From Bradyrhizobium macuxiense (lineage in GTDB: Bacteria; Pseudomonadota; Alphaproteobacteria; Rhizobiales; Xanthobacteraceae): a stretch of DNA of 64,000 bases. The stretch spans positions 62,001 to 126,000 of the forward strand of contig NZ_VITY01000011.1 of the NCBI RefSeq assembly GCF_007993935.1, written 5' to 3'. Positions 37,372 to 47,252 of this stretch are shown piece after piece. The translations under genes were made by a program, and so were the position numbers. The notes below the pieces were generated by a model, which made no database searches, was not told where the DNA came from, and saw only the letters and a program-made list of their open reading frames with translations. The stretch's first letter is position 1, and each line of letters begins with the position of its first letter.

Positions 37372-37759
37372 CGCCGAACTCCATAAGAGCTCGGGCTGAT
37401 GGAGCAGGCTGGAGCGGCTCTTGCCGGCACCAAAGCCTGCCGGAATATTCGCCGCCCGCTGATCGTGCAGCTTCACCAATCCGCGCCGTTCGGACGACTG
37501 GCGGGATATGAGGACACGTTGATCGGCTCTCGTACGATCCCGCGTCTTACCTATCGCGGTTAGCCGGGCTGTGACGCGCAATATGGCATCCATCCGTCAG
37601 ATCGGAGCTTCGAGGTCGAGCGAGGTGTTGACACAAGAAAGAACAAACTCGCCCCCGCACAAGCCCAATAGCAAGGCGGTCAACGGCGCCATCCAAGAAG
37701 CTCGATCCACTAGAATTCGCTTTTGGCGATCCCCATGTGTTTATGATAGGATTCGCCGC
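37372..37759. other. 388 bp between the effector and the MNT/HEPN pair
   Basis: No supported gene. The minus strand at 37384-37593 has a coding-like stretch (VLISRQSSERRGLVKLHDQR) that I could not assign; it may be the relic of a longer gene. Confidence 0.4.
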
Positions 37760-38056
37760 ATGAACCGAACTGAAGCCATTAAGAAACTTCGTACTTTCGC
37801 CACCCCTCTCAAGCAGCGGGGAGCGACGTCGCTGTATCTGTTCGGCTCGACGGCTCGTAACCAGGCTACGAGCAAAAGTGATCTGGATCTCTTTCTCGAC
37901 TACGACCCTCGTAGCAAGTTCAATGCCTTTGACTTGGTAGCCGTCAAGCGGTTGCTCCAGCAAGGCATGGGCGTTGAAGTCGATTTGGCCACCCGGAACG
38001 GGTTGCACCCGTTAATCCGAAAGAAGATCGAATCTGAGGCCACACGGGTCTTCTGA
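37760..38056 (+). CDS. mntA: MNT-family nucleotidyltransferase (MntA-like antitoxin)
   Basis: A 98-residue minimal nucleotidyltransferase with the GSxxR...SDLDLFLDYD active-site pattern (LYLFGSTARNQATSKSDLDL). In MNT/HEPN modules this protein AMPylates and neutralises a HEPN RNase. The start at 37760 (MNRTEAIKKL) fits family length. Its stop overlaps the next ATG (TGATG), the standard coupling for the pair. Confidence 0.85.
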   Translation: MNRTEAIKKLRTFATPLKQRGATSLYLFGSTARNQATSKSDLDLFLDYDPRSKFNAFDLVAVKRLLQQGMGVEVDLATRNGLHPLIRKKIESEATRVF

Positions 38057-38414
38057 TGCCAACGCGTACGCCTTTGCTCCGCATCCACGACATGCTGGAA
38101 GCCATTCAGGGTATTGAGAAGGCAGTCAAAGGGAAGTCTTTCGGGACTACCAGCGTTCGTGGGTTTTGCGTTCGGCGGTAGAGCGTGGAATCGAGGTTAT
38201 TTCTGAAGCCAGCCGCCACCTTACCCGTGAATTAAAAACGCCACATAAGGACGTTCGCTGGAAAGATATTGCTGGCATAGGCAACATCCTGCGGCATGAA
38301 TATCAGCGGGTCGATGGCCAGATTGTCTGGAAGGCGGTCAAGGATGAACTGCCGCCGCTCAAGGAAGCCTTGTTGGAGATGAAGGCTTCTTTGGAAGACG
38401 CCGAGAAGCGCTAG
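38056..38414 (+). pseudogene. frameshifted HEPN (DUF86) toxin gene
   Basis: The first frame reads MPTRTPLLRIHDMLEAIQGIEKA up to F29 and stops at 38181. The next frame picks up immediately at 38142 (RDYQRSWVLRSAVERGIEVI) and runs to 38414. A single lost base near 38139-38142 explains the break. The HEPN core IGNILRHEYQRVD lacks the usual Arg of R-x4-6-H but keeps H-x-Y, the tyrosine being the known AMPylation site in this class. The toxin is probably dead while its antitoxin gene stays intact. Confidence 0.8.
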
Positions 38415-39228
38415 GCAGAGGCCCCGGCGGATGAGGCCCACGGCGCGTGCACCCCACGCTGGAGCCGCCCCTCCGACAAGGGAGAATCCTGTCCGGAGTG
38501 CAGTCTTAGGGGCTCATCGTCGGAAAAACCGTCGGTTCCATAGGCCTACCACGCAGCGTGGCGGCGATCCATCTTCGTACTAACAGAAATTCATCCTGTG
38601 CAGATTTGGCGAAATTCCATCACGCGATCTGCCGCGGCTTCTTTCAGGTGTTCGCAGCGTCCGGTTATCTCGGCTTGATCACCTTGGCCTTGTGCAGCAC
38701 CACGCGAGCGATCTCCACCATCTGCTTCTTGGTTGCGCCGAGCGCGCCGACGGTCACGATCGGCGCGACATCGAAATTGAGCGACTGCAGAAACTGCTGG
38801 GCGGCGATGTAGCGAAAATTGGGCTTGGAGTTGGCTGTGTCAGCAGCCGGTGTGAAGGGATTCCATCCGCTGGTGAGAGATTTTATTCGCTTCTTACCCA
38901 ATGATTATCGCCACGGGTCGGCGGGCTCGATGTCGAAGAGACCCCCTCGGACGCGCTGCATGAGATCGGGTTACAAATCAAAAGCACCGAGTATGGCGTG
39001 TTAATAATCGCAGATATCAGACTTTTTGCCTCGTTCGGCGCGCTAACAAACTATGTGGTTGTAAGCAAGCCTTTAGAACGCGAAAAATTCCAGGGGGCTC
39101 AAAGCACGGAAATTTCAAGCAAGACTAGCCAAGTGGCGTGGAGTTCGCCTACCCGTAGGATACCGGGAACCTCTTCCACACGCGCCGAGAGTTGCGCTAC
39201 GCTCACAACCTCAAGAGGAGCGGCCGGT
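38415..39228. other. 814 bp relic region
   Basis: No intact gene. On the minus strand, 38665-38901 encodes a well-formed C-terminal fragment (FRYIAAQQFLQSLNFDVAP, then IVTVGALGATKKQMVEIARV) that ends at a normal stop but has no proper start, so it looks like the tail of a truncated gene of unknown family. Confidence 0.45.
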
Positions 39229-39450
39229 GTGACGAGTGAGAAGCGGATCAGCATTGAGGAGCAGTCGGCGATTCTGCCGCGCCTTCGCCGCGTGCAAGCG
39301 TGGCGCAGGGCTCGGTTCCAGCGCCTCCTATCTGATCCTAACATCGCTCAGAATGACCCGGGAAGGCGCAAGTCCATCAAGGCCGCGCAGCTTTACACGG
39401 CCGTTTCGATGCGGGCGGAGGCCATCCTGCGCGGCCTGATCGATCGCTAA
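39229..39450 (+). CDS. small hypothetical protein
   Basis: A 73-residue Arg-rich protein that starts with GTG after an AAGAGGAG site with 6 bases spacing. It reads MTSEKRISIEEQSAILPRLRR and ends in AVSMRAEAILRGLIDR. No known family recognised. The ribosome site and composition favour a real gene. Confidence 0.5.
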   Translation: MTSEKRISIEEQSAILPRLRRVQAWRRARFQRLLSDPNIAQNDPGRRKSIKAAQLYTAVSMRAEAILRGLIDR

Positions 39451-39756
39451 AGCGAATCCGTCCGTTGTCCGTCCGGCCATGTGAGAGCTTGGTTTCTTGG
39501 AGATAGAGGCCGGGGTGCGTGATCAAATCATCATCGAGGTACGGCGGATACGCGCCCAGCATATCTAAACCAAGGTATGAGTTGCTCCAGCCCCTGACAT
39601 CAATAGGACTTGCGCACGAAATCTGATCTTTTCGCGAGGTCAGCTCCGTGGCGCTTCGACGACTTGGGGTTCGGTGAGCCGAGCGTTCAACGGTCAGGCG
39701 AAATCATCGAACGCGCGAACCCGCGTTAGTGGCGGCACCTCGATTGCAAGGGCGGC
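39451..39756. other. 306 bp before the acyltransferase gene
   Basis: No supported gene or signal seen. Confidence 0.4.
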
Positions 39757-41778
39757 ATGGAAATCACGCGCGAATGCGTCAGCGCGGTGTGGAAATCTGG
39801 TGCGTTTGCCTTGGGCACGCGGTTGCGCGTCAACGACGATGCGCCTCTTGACGGTGCTGATCGCTCGGATTCCATCCAGTATCGGCCAGATATTGACGGC
39901 CTGCGCGCCATCGCGGTGCTCGCCGTGCTGGCATATCATGCGTTTCCGCGAGCCGTGCCCGGCGGCTTCGCCGGCGTCGACATTTTCTTCGTCATCTCCG
40001 GTTATCTGATAACTGGAATCATTATTCGGCAGATGCTGGAGAAACGCTTCAGCCTCGCGAACTTCTACGCTCGCCGAATCTTAAGGATATTTCCTTGCCT
40101 TGTTGTCGTGATCTTGGTCACCTTCGTCATCGCATGGTTCACATTCCCCGCCGCCGAGATGGAGGCGCTCGGAACCAGCATCAGGGGCGCGGCCGCTTTC
40201 ATAGAGAATTTTGCGCTGCACGAGCAGATCGTTGGATACTTCGATCCTAGCGCAGAACGCCTTCCGCTTCTCCATCTCTGGTCGCTCGGGGTCGAGGAGC
40301 AGTACTACATCGTGTGACCGGCGGCACTGTTGCTGATCTCGCATTGGCCAGTGCGCCGCACGGCAATCGTGGGAGCACTTGCGCTCGGCTCTCTTTTTAT
40401 CTGCTTCCTGACGCCGCCGATCGATTCCGCCTGGGCGTTCTACTCGCCGACGACCAGAGCATGGGAGCTTCTCGCCGGATCGCTCATTGGCCTCTGCCTG
40501 TGCAACCGCTCCGTCGAGGCGGCTCGCTCAGTCGTCACGGCGCTTGCTCTGGCAGGATTGGCTGGCATCGCGTTCGTATTTTGGGCATTCAATGCCGGCT
40601 CACATTGGCCCGACCTCCGGACGGCTGTTCCCGTGTCGGCAGCCACCGCCCTGATCGCGACGGCCAATACAACCGTCCATCGCCGCATTCTGTCGGCGCG
40701 CCCATTGGTCTTCATCGGGCGTATGAGCTATCCCCTGTATCTTTGGCATTTCCCGCTTATCGCCTTTGCCGAGATGAACATGAACAGCGCCGTACCGGCG
40801 CTGCTGATGTCCGAACTTCTCGCGCTCAGCGCGCTGCTGGCGTGGTTGACCTATCGGTTCATCGAGCAGCCGATCAGGTTTGGCGCAGCCGCGATCAGAT
40901 GGAAGGTTGCACCTTTGGCTGCCGCGATGGCCGCAACGGGGCTCATCGGCATTGCTGCGGTCAATACACGGGGTCTGCCGGCACGCTTCCCGCAACCGAT
41001 CCGCAACTTCATGTTGTCCGGCACAGAAACTGAGAGCCATTGGCGATGCGCCGTGTGCCTTTTGATGCGTCAACCCGCGTCGGAGTTCGCGCCCGAATGC
41101 GCGGGCCATGGTGGTCGACCGCTGCTGTTGATCTGGGGCGACTCCTACGGCGCCGCCCTTTATCCCGGGCTACTCCATTTTTCGGCTGAGCGCGGGTATG
41201 ATGTCGCGCAGTATACGGCGTCGGCCTGTCCGCCTCTGATCGGTTACAGCCCGTCCGAGCGGCCGTACTGCAAGAGCATCGATGACGATGTTCTGTTGCG
41301 GATAAACCGTCTGCGGCCCGACGTTGTCATTCTCGACGCCACTTGGGGACAGACTGAAACCGTGTTGCGTGAGGGCCTGCGGCGGACCGTGGCCTTGCTC
41401 AAGGCGATGAACATCACCAATATCGTCATCATAGGGCCACCACCGAGTTGGCAAGGCGGCGGCCTGTCGCAGAACATCCTCTACTATTACCGGGAAACTC
41501 AGCAGGTGCTGCCGGTGCGGACGTTCCACGGATCGACCGATGCGTGGACGCAGCAACGCGATGCACTGCTGCACGAACTGTCGCGCAAGCTTGGCGTCCG
41601 GTACATTTCGGTCCGCGATGTCTTTTGCAACGAGAGCGGCTGTCTGAGCCGGACCGGTCCCAATGATTCCGAATTGACCGCGTTCGATTCCGGGCACCTG
41701 ACGGTGCCTGGGGCAACTTTCCTTGCGGCTCGGACCATGGACGATTTGCTCGACACAATCGTCCCCCTTCGTCAATGA
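39757..41778 (+). pseudogene. acyltransferase-3/SGNH O-acetyltransferase with an internal stop
   Basis: Two in-frame halves form one OafA/YrhL-type protein of ~673 residues. Start: YRPDIDGLRAIAVLAVLAYHAF, GFAGVDIFFVISGYLIT, then HLWSLGVEEQYYIV. At 40315-40317 a TGA stands where the family has Trp (VEEQYYIV-W-PA), and the same frame resumes at once with PAALLLISHWPV. The second half has further membrane helices (RMSYPLYLWHFPLIA; FIEQPIRF) and a C-terminal SGNH hydrolase (LLLIWGDSYGAALYPG; FDSGHLTVPGATFLA). These enzymes acetylate surface polysaccharides. One TGG-to-TGA change explains the break; everything else looks intact. Confidence 0.85.
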
Positions 41779-42465
41779 TCGTTGCGCGGCATGCCGCGGG
41801 GAGGGAAGATACCGGATTCCGCCTTGAACTTGCAGCGCACCGCTCGCGCTCTCGGCCAACCATCTTATGACCACCACAAGCGTTGTGTACGACGGTCGCT
41901 GGATAATCCGGGAATACACCGTTCATCGGGGCAGGTTGCTGGCATGGCGGTCGACTACGCGAAACAAGGCTAGGATCGCTGCTGGATTTGTCGTGACGCT
42001 ACAGAGATAGCAGGTGTGGACGTCCCCACTTGTCGGGATGGTCGCAGACGTTTGACCTGATCACTTGCTATCAGATGTCCGATCCGTTTACGCGGACAAA
42101 GTCTGCTGGCCGAGATGGTGTTCGCTACGCTCGCGTCCAACGATCGAGCCGACGACGATCGGCAGGATCGAGCGATGCAGCGCATGGCTCCATGCTTGCT
42201 GCACTCATAATCGTGCCATCAACGTGTGGTCATTGCAATCGCTGCCATTCGGCACTCAGGAAGCCTCAACGTCAGAACATAAATGTCGAAGAATCTCGTG
42301 ACCGCTTTTGGAGCCGATTCATCTTCTCATGCGTGCTGTACGAGATCCTCTGTTCCACGAAGCGAGATTGAAAAAAGCGCGCGATGGGGTTTATGCGTCG
42401 GCCGATCTCTGCGATAAGGCGCGAGTGCTTGAAGGCCGCAGCCGTCAAGCGGACTGCAACATGAA
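41779..42465. other. 687 bp without a supported gene
   Basis: Only short overlapping ORFs. Nothing recognisable. Confidence 0.45.
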
Positions 42466-43419
42466 ATGGGGGACGTTGAGTTGCGACCAGATTTTTCGCG
42501 TATCAATCAGTCTAAAGCTATCTTCGATGATATTTATGCTTCGGATGATCCGAGAGCATATTTCTCCGTCCTGGGAGGCTTGGATTATATGATCCCGGAC
42601 GTGGCTGAGCCGGTTGTGCGCCAGATTCTGGCGGCGAAAACGTCGGCAACCGGCCTTAAGCCGGTCGTGCTTGATGTTGGCTGTTCATACGGCATCAACG
42701 CTGCGGTGCATCGATTTCCACTCACCTTCGGGGGCTTGCGCCATCGCTATGCCCGGCGCGAGATGAGGGCGATTAGTTCAGAGACACTGGTGCGTCTCGA
42801 TCGCAATTTTTATGCAGCTTGGCCGGATGTCGGTCTGGCGCGATTTATCGGTCTGGATGTATCGGCGCCGGCGATCAGCTATGCGACGGGTGTTGGTCTC
42901 CTTGAGCAGGGCATTGTCGCTGATCTTGAAACGGAGACGCTATCGACTGAGAGCGCGCGTATTATCCACTCCACTGACGTTATCATGTCAACAGGCTGCA
43001 TCGGCTACGTTACCGAGAAGACGTTCGGCAAGATTCTTGATGCGACAGAGAAGCGTCCTTGGATCATCTCATTCGTGCTAAGAATGTTCCCATTTGATTC
43101 TTTGGCTGCGACGTTCGCGAAGCGTGGCCTTGTGACGGAACGTCTTACCGGCGCGACATTTATTCAGCGTCGCTTTCGCGATGCTGAAGAGTTTGAAAGT
43201 TGTTTGGCTACCTTGGCGACGCTTGGCGTCGATGCGGCCGGTCTTGAATCGGAAGGGCTGTTTCACGCCGATCTGATCTTGTCCCGCCCCGAGGCGGATG
43301 CGCGCGCCACCCCTCTGGAAGACATTGTCACCGTCGCCAGCGGCCGGGGGCGGCCGATCGGGCCCCGTTACGTTCATATTGAGAGGGGCGAGGGCTTGCA
43401 GGTCGCGCTGGAGCCGTGA
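42466..43419 (+). CDS. SAM-dependent methyltransferase
   Basis: A 317-residue class I methyltransferase. Motif I is VVLDVGCSYGINAAV near residue 68; an acidic motif II-like FIGLDVSAPAISYA lies near 127 and STDVIMSTGCIGYV near 170. A C-terminal ~60-residue tail has no recognised domain. The substrate is unknown. It stands alone, with 0.7 kb of apparently non-coding DNA on each side and no strong ribosome site. Confidence 0.78.
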   Translation: MGDVELRPDFSRINQSKAIFDDIYASDDPRAYFSVLGGLDYMIPDVAEPVVRQILAAKTSATGLKPVVLDVGCSYGINAAVHRFPLTFGGLRHRYARREMRAISSETLVRLDRNFYAAWPDVGLARFIGLDVSAPAISYATGVGLLEQGIVADLETETLSTESARIIHSTDVIMSTGCIGYVTEKTFGKILDATEKRPWIISFVLRMFPFDSLAATFAKRGLVTERLTGATFIQRRFRDAEEFESCLATLATLGVDAAGLESEGLFHADLILSRPEADARATPLEDIVTVASGRGRPIGPRYVHIERGEGLQVALEP

Positions 43420-44169
43420 CGGGTTCGTTTTCCGATGATAGCCGTGGATGTGGCCCAGGGAATGTCGGTATCGGTGGTTGCGCGCTCCCGCAACCACTCA
43501 AATTTGCGAAGGAAGCAAGTTCTGGCCAAGCCCAATCCGTGATTTTGACTTGCTCGGTAACGTTCGAGGCGTAGTTGTACCGCGTACGTTATGGATTTGC
43601 TGGCGTAGAAACCCCTCGGACTGCCAAGGCGGCGTATCTAGGTGGTAGCCCCGGCTTTTCGCCTCGCGAATTGCTCAATCAGCACGTCAAACCTCCAAAC
43701 GAAGTCAAGCTGGGTGGCTTGCTTCCGTGCGCAGATATTCGAGCCCGCGGAGACCCTAGAATGTCGCTGAGCTGGGGGAGGACGACAAAAAACATGAGGA
43801 ATTGACAGTCTGATGGCTTCAATGCCGTTGACCCTTCGCGACGGACAAATCGTTCAGCGTCGGGCGCCGCACAGGCCGACATGGTTCGAGCCGCTCATCC
43901 GGGCTCGCTATGCGGGCAAGGCGCTGCCGCTTGGCTCTTCCAGTTGCAGCCGAACCATTCAGAGGCGCACGCGGAAGCGACGCGTGAGCTTCCCGGTCGA
44001 GCCCGGGGCCGGCGAGCTAGACGAGCGAGAAGGCGGGCCATCGCTATCCTGTGTTGTCTTATTAAGGTCTTCTTGCGCGCGCCACTGAGAAGGGCGGCTC
44101 TTGCTCGCGTTCGAGCTCGGGGACAGCTATCACGCGGCAAAGTGCGCGCAGCAACGCATGAGGATGTAG
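43420..44169. other. 750 bp upstream of the pectinase genes
   Basis: No supported gene; ORFs at 43813-44285 are Arg/Pro-rich and look non-coding. No tts box or sigma-54 element was found by eye. Confidence 0.45.
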
Positions 44170-45459
44170 ATGACAAACCTTTTCCGTTACTGCGCTCTAC
44201 TGTCCATGGCGACCTCAATGGCGCTTTGCCCAGCTGCACAGGGGAAAGACCGCCGCATTGTCGCCGAACCAGTTGCGCCGCGTGATGTTTGCGCCCGCCC
44301 GGTGGCTTCTGGAACGAACGATACGGCCGCGTTGCAAGATGCCATTACTCGTTGCCCCGCCGGTGCAGCGGTCTATTTGGCGCGTGGCGACTTCCTGTCA
44401 GGTCCACTTGAGATGAAATCGGACGTTACGCTATGGATCGAGCGGGATGCCACGCTTTTTGCCATCCCCGACCCGACCGCCTATGACAGGGGCTTGGGAC
44501 ATTGTGGTCGCATCGCAGGTAAAGGCGACGGCTGCCGCCCGTTCATCAGCTTTTCCAAAACCCACGGTGGCGGCATCTATGGCGACGGCATTATCGATGG
44601 CCAGGGCGGCACACCCATGGCCGGCAGCGCCGAAACTTGGTGGCAGCTGGCGCGTCGCGCGCAAACCGAGCGTGGCAATCAGAACGTCCCGCGCTTGATC
44701 CAGATCGACCATGCGCAGGACATTACCTTCCACGGCATCACGTTGCGCGACGCACCCAATTTTCACGTGGCGATGAACCGCGTCGAAGGTGCTACCTTTT
44801 GGGGCGTCACCATCGATGCACCCGCAGACGCCCGCAACACCGACGGCATCGATCCTGGCGCCAGCCAGGATGTGACCATCACCCATAGCGTGATCCGCAC
44901 TGGAGACGACAATGTGGCAATCAAGGCTGGCAATAATGGTCCCACCCGCTATGTCTCCATCGTCGATAACTATTTCGGCTGGGGACACGGAATGTCGATC
45001 GGCAGCGAGGTGAGCTCCGGTGTGAGCGACATCCTGGTGCGCGGCCTGATCCTCGACGGCACGACATCGGGCTTGCGCATCAAGAGTGATGTCAGCCGGG
45101 GCGGCCTGGTGGAGCGGGTAACCTATGAGAATGTGTGCCTGCGCGGCAACCGTTGGCCGATCATGTTCGATACTAGATATGATCCTCGCGCCCAAGGTGA
45201 CAGCATTCCTCACTATCGCCAGATTGTGCTGCGCCATGTTCGTGGCGATGGAGGTGCGCTTGTGATGCGTGGAATTGACAAGATGCATGCCCTCGAGATC
45301 ACGCTGGATGATGTGCGATTTGCCGATTCCGCGACCTGGCAGATGGAAAATACCAATGTGACCGTGGGGCGTTCCGGCGTATCGCCACCGCTCCCAACTC
45401 GAGCTGCGGGGTTGCTATCTCGCGGATGGGAGTGTGCAAAAGCATTTCCCAATCGTTAG
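44170..45459 (+). CDS. secreted polygalacturonase (GH28)
   Basis: A 429-residue exported enzyme that hydrolyses homogalacturonan in plant cell walls. Signal peptide at residues 1-25, an N-terminal pectate-lyase-like opening (GTNDTAALQDAITRCPAGAAVYLARG), then the four GH28 motifs: NTDGID near residue 223, GDDNVAIK near 245, GHGMSIGS near 273 and RIKSD near 303. All catalytic Asp residues are present. It is followed by a pectin methylesterase, its natural partner. Confidence 0.93.
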   Translation: MTNLFRYCALLSMATSMALCPAAQGKDRRIVAEPVAPRDVCARPVASGTNDTAALQDAITRCPAGAAVYLARGDFLSGPLEMKSDVTLWIERDATLFAIPDPTAYDRGLGHCGRIAGKGDGCRPFISFSKTHGGGIYGDGIIDGQGGTPMAGSAETWWQLARRAQTERGNQNVPRLIQIDHAQDITFHGITLRDAPNFHVAMNRVEGATFWGVTIDAPADARNTDGIDPGASQDVTITHSVIRTGDDNVAIKAGNNGPTRYVSIVDNYFGWGHGMSIGSEVSSGVSDILVRGLILDGTTSGLRIKSDVSRGGLVERVTYENVCLRGNRWPIMFDTRYDPRAQGDSIPHYRQIVLRHVRGDGGALVMRGIDKMHALEITLDDVRFADSATWQMENTNVTVGRSGVSPPLPTRAAGLLSRGWECAKAFPNR

Positions 45460-45677
45460 GTAGCAATCAGAACGGCGTGACGCCGAACGCTATCACGTAT
45501 CGCAAGTCTTCAGAAGCATAGCGCGAATGCTGACCCGGTACCGTCAAAGTGAGGCTGCCGTGCCATGCACATTGACGAAGTCCTAGCTTTCGTGGCGGGT
45601 TCCTTGATGACACAGGGCGCAATCATCCGAGCGTGCCCGAAATACAAACCTGCGGTTGGCTCGACGAAGGTGAGACC

Positions 45678-46667
45678 ATGATGAGAGCTTTCGCGCTTTG
45701 CGCTGCCGTGCTGGGTGGATGTTTTTTCCGCTTCTCGGAAGCATCTGCTCAGCCACTTTTGGTCTCGCAATCCGCCGACAAGGCCTATCACTCTCTGCAG
45801 TCAGCCATAGACGCACTACCTCCGCAAGGCGGCGCTATTCTGATCGCGCCGGGCACCTATCGCGAAAAAGTCAAAGTCTCCAAACCAGGTGTTCATATCA
45901 AGGGTACCGGCAAGCAGCCTCACGACACGGTTATTGTCTACGGCGATGGCGCGATCAATGTGGGGGGAACCTCCCATTCCGCGACGCTGGACGCCTCGGG
46001 TGACGATTTTCGGCTCGACAATCTGACAGTTCAGAACGACTACTCCCTCAATCCGGCTAACCCCCCTTCGCAGGCGGTGGCGCTGTCCCTGACCGGAGAT
46101 AAGGACGTTGTCACTCGGGTCCGCCTGCTTGGCGCACAGGATACCCTGTTCGCCAATAAGGGGCCGAACGGCCGAATGTCGCGCCAGTACTTCTCGGGCT
46201 GCTACATCGAGGGACATGTCGATTTCATCTTTGGCAACGCCAAGGCCTATTTCCGGCGATGTGAGTTGCACGGCATCGCCAACCATGCGGTCGTCTATAC
46301 CGCCCAAAGCAGAGCATCGCCGGACGAGGATAGCGCCTATATCTTCGATCATTGCAGGTTGACCGCCGATACAGCCGCGCGCGATATTGCCCTCGGCCGC
46401 GCTTGGCGCCCCTATGCCGCGGTGATTTTCTTGTCAACCGAGATAGACGCGCCCGTAATCCCCGACGGGTGGCGCGAATGGACACCTGGCAAGACCAAGA
46501 CCCTGACGACGGCCTATTATGCCGAATACAAGTCGACCGGCGTCGGGGCCAATCCCACACGCCGCGAGCCATACGCGCGTCAGCTCACTGACGGCGAAGC
46601 CGCCCAATGGTCGCTCAAGGCGTTCTTCGCGGGTGCCACAGATTGGCTGTCGTACCGACCAAATTAG
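45678..46667 (+). CDS. secreted pectin methylesterase (CE8)
   Basis: A 329-residue exported enzyme with a signal peptide (FALCAAVLGGCFFRFSEASAQ). It removes methyl esters from pectin so that polygalacturonase can cut. CE8 motifs: GAQDTLF near residue 155, GHVDFIFGNAKAYF near 180 (catalytic Asp) and LGRAWRPYAAVIFLST near 240 (Arg). The start at 45678 follows AAGGTGAG. Separated from the polygalacturonase gene by 218 bp, so it may have its own promoter. Confidence 0.93.
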   Translation: MMRAFALCAAVLGGCFFRFSEASAQPLLVSQSADKAYHSLQSAIDALPPQGGAILIAPGTYREKVKVSKPGVHIKGTGKQPHDTVIVYGDGAINVGGTSHSATLDASGDDFRLDNLTVQNDYSLNPANPPSQAVALSLTGDKDVVTRVRLLGAQDTLFANKGPNGRMSRQYFSGCYIEGHVDFIFGNAKAYFRRCELHGIANHAVVYTAQSRASPDEDSAYIFDHCRLTADTAARDIALGRAWRPYAAVIFLSTEIDAPVIPDGWREWTPGKTKTLTTAYYAEYKSTGVGANPTRREPYARQLTDGEAAQWSLKAFFAGATDWLSYRPN

Positions 46668-46846
46668 GGTGAACCCAAAAGCTTGTAGTAGTCGGGAGAG
46701 TCCGCTTGGTGCGCACAACGGACTCAAGTCGGACATCGCTCCACCTCCGAAATGGGCCATAGCCGAGGTGACGGTTAGCGCGATCGGGCAAGATTGGGCG
46801 ACGGTGGCGGGATGAGGACGAATGTCAGGGCGACCACGTCGATGCT

Positions 46847-46964
46847 TGTCCGGCACCTGACAACCACGCTGCCTTTGTTGGGTTGAGAACACCTGCCGTC
46901 TTTTGTCGAACCTCAATATTCCAAAACCTAATCAGTAGCTTAAGCCATTGGCACAAGCGTTGCT
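46847..46964 (+). promoter_or_regulatory. NifA UAS and sigma-54 promoter of the second T6SS operon
   Basis: An exact TGT-N10-ACA lies at 46847-46862. A consensus-perfect -24/-12 element lies at 46948-46964: TTGGCAC, AAGCG, TTGCT, with GG and GC 10 bases apart. The activator site is near -121 from the expected start at about 46975. The sequence around both elements is repeated in diverged form at 59696-59810. Confidence 0.9.
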
Positions 46965-47006
46965 ATTGAGATGCAGCAACACTGAGTGAGTGGCTGGTGC
47001 ACGTAG

Positions 47007-47243
47007 ATGCCTAAGACGAGCGACGCTCTCCTTCCCTTGGCCCCTGCGCCTCGTTCCGGAGAGAGTAAGCCAGCGCGCCCTCGCATGGGCTTTGAGCGCA
47101 CGAAGAGAGCTCCGTTCGCTTCGCAACAGACGCACCAGTCGGTCGATCGACCTTCAACAATGGCGCGGAGCGGGGGACGATGCCCCGCCGCAGGTAACGT
47201 TCATGCGACGCTCGGATACGACCATGCTGATGAGCAAGGCTGA
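47007..47243 (+). CDS. possible small leader gene before tagH
   Basis: A 78-codon ORF lies between the sigma-54 promoter and tagH, beginning 30 nt after the expected transcription start. It is Arg/Pro-rich, lacks a clear ribosome site and is not preserved in the duplicate copy at 59850-60070, so it may be non-coding leader. Confidence 0.25.
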   Translation: MPKTSDALLPLAPAPRSGESKPARPRMGFERTKRAPFASQQTHQSVDRPSTMARSGGRCPAAGNVHATLGYDHADEQG

Positions 47244-47252
47244 AGGTGTGAG

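Noticed and set aside
43813..44285. Two overlapping ORFs before the polygalacturonase
   Set aside because: They are Arg/Pro-rich with no family resemblance and no ribosome site, and look non-coding.
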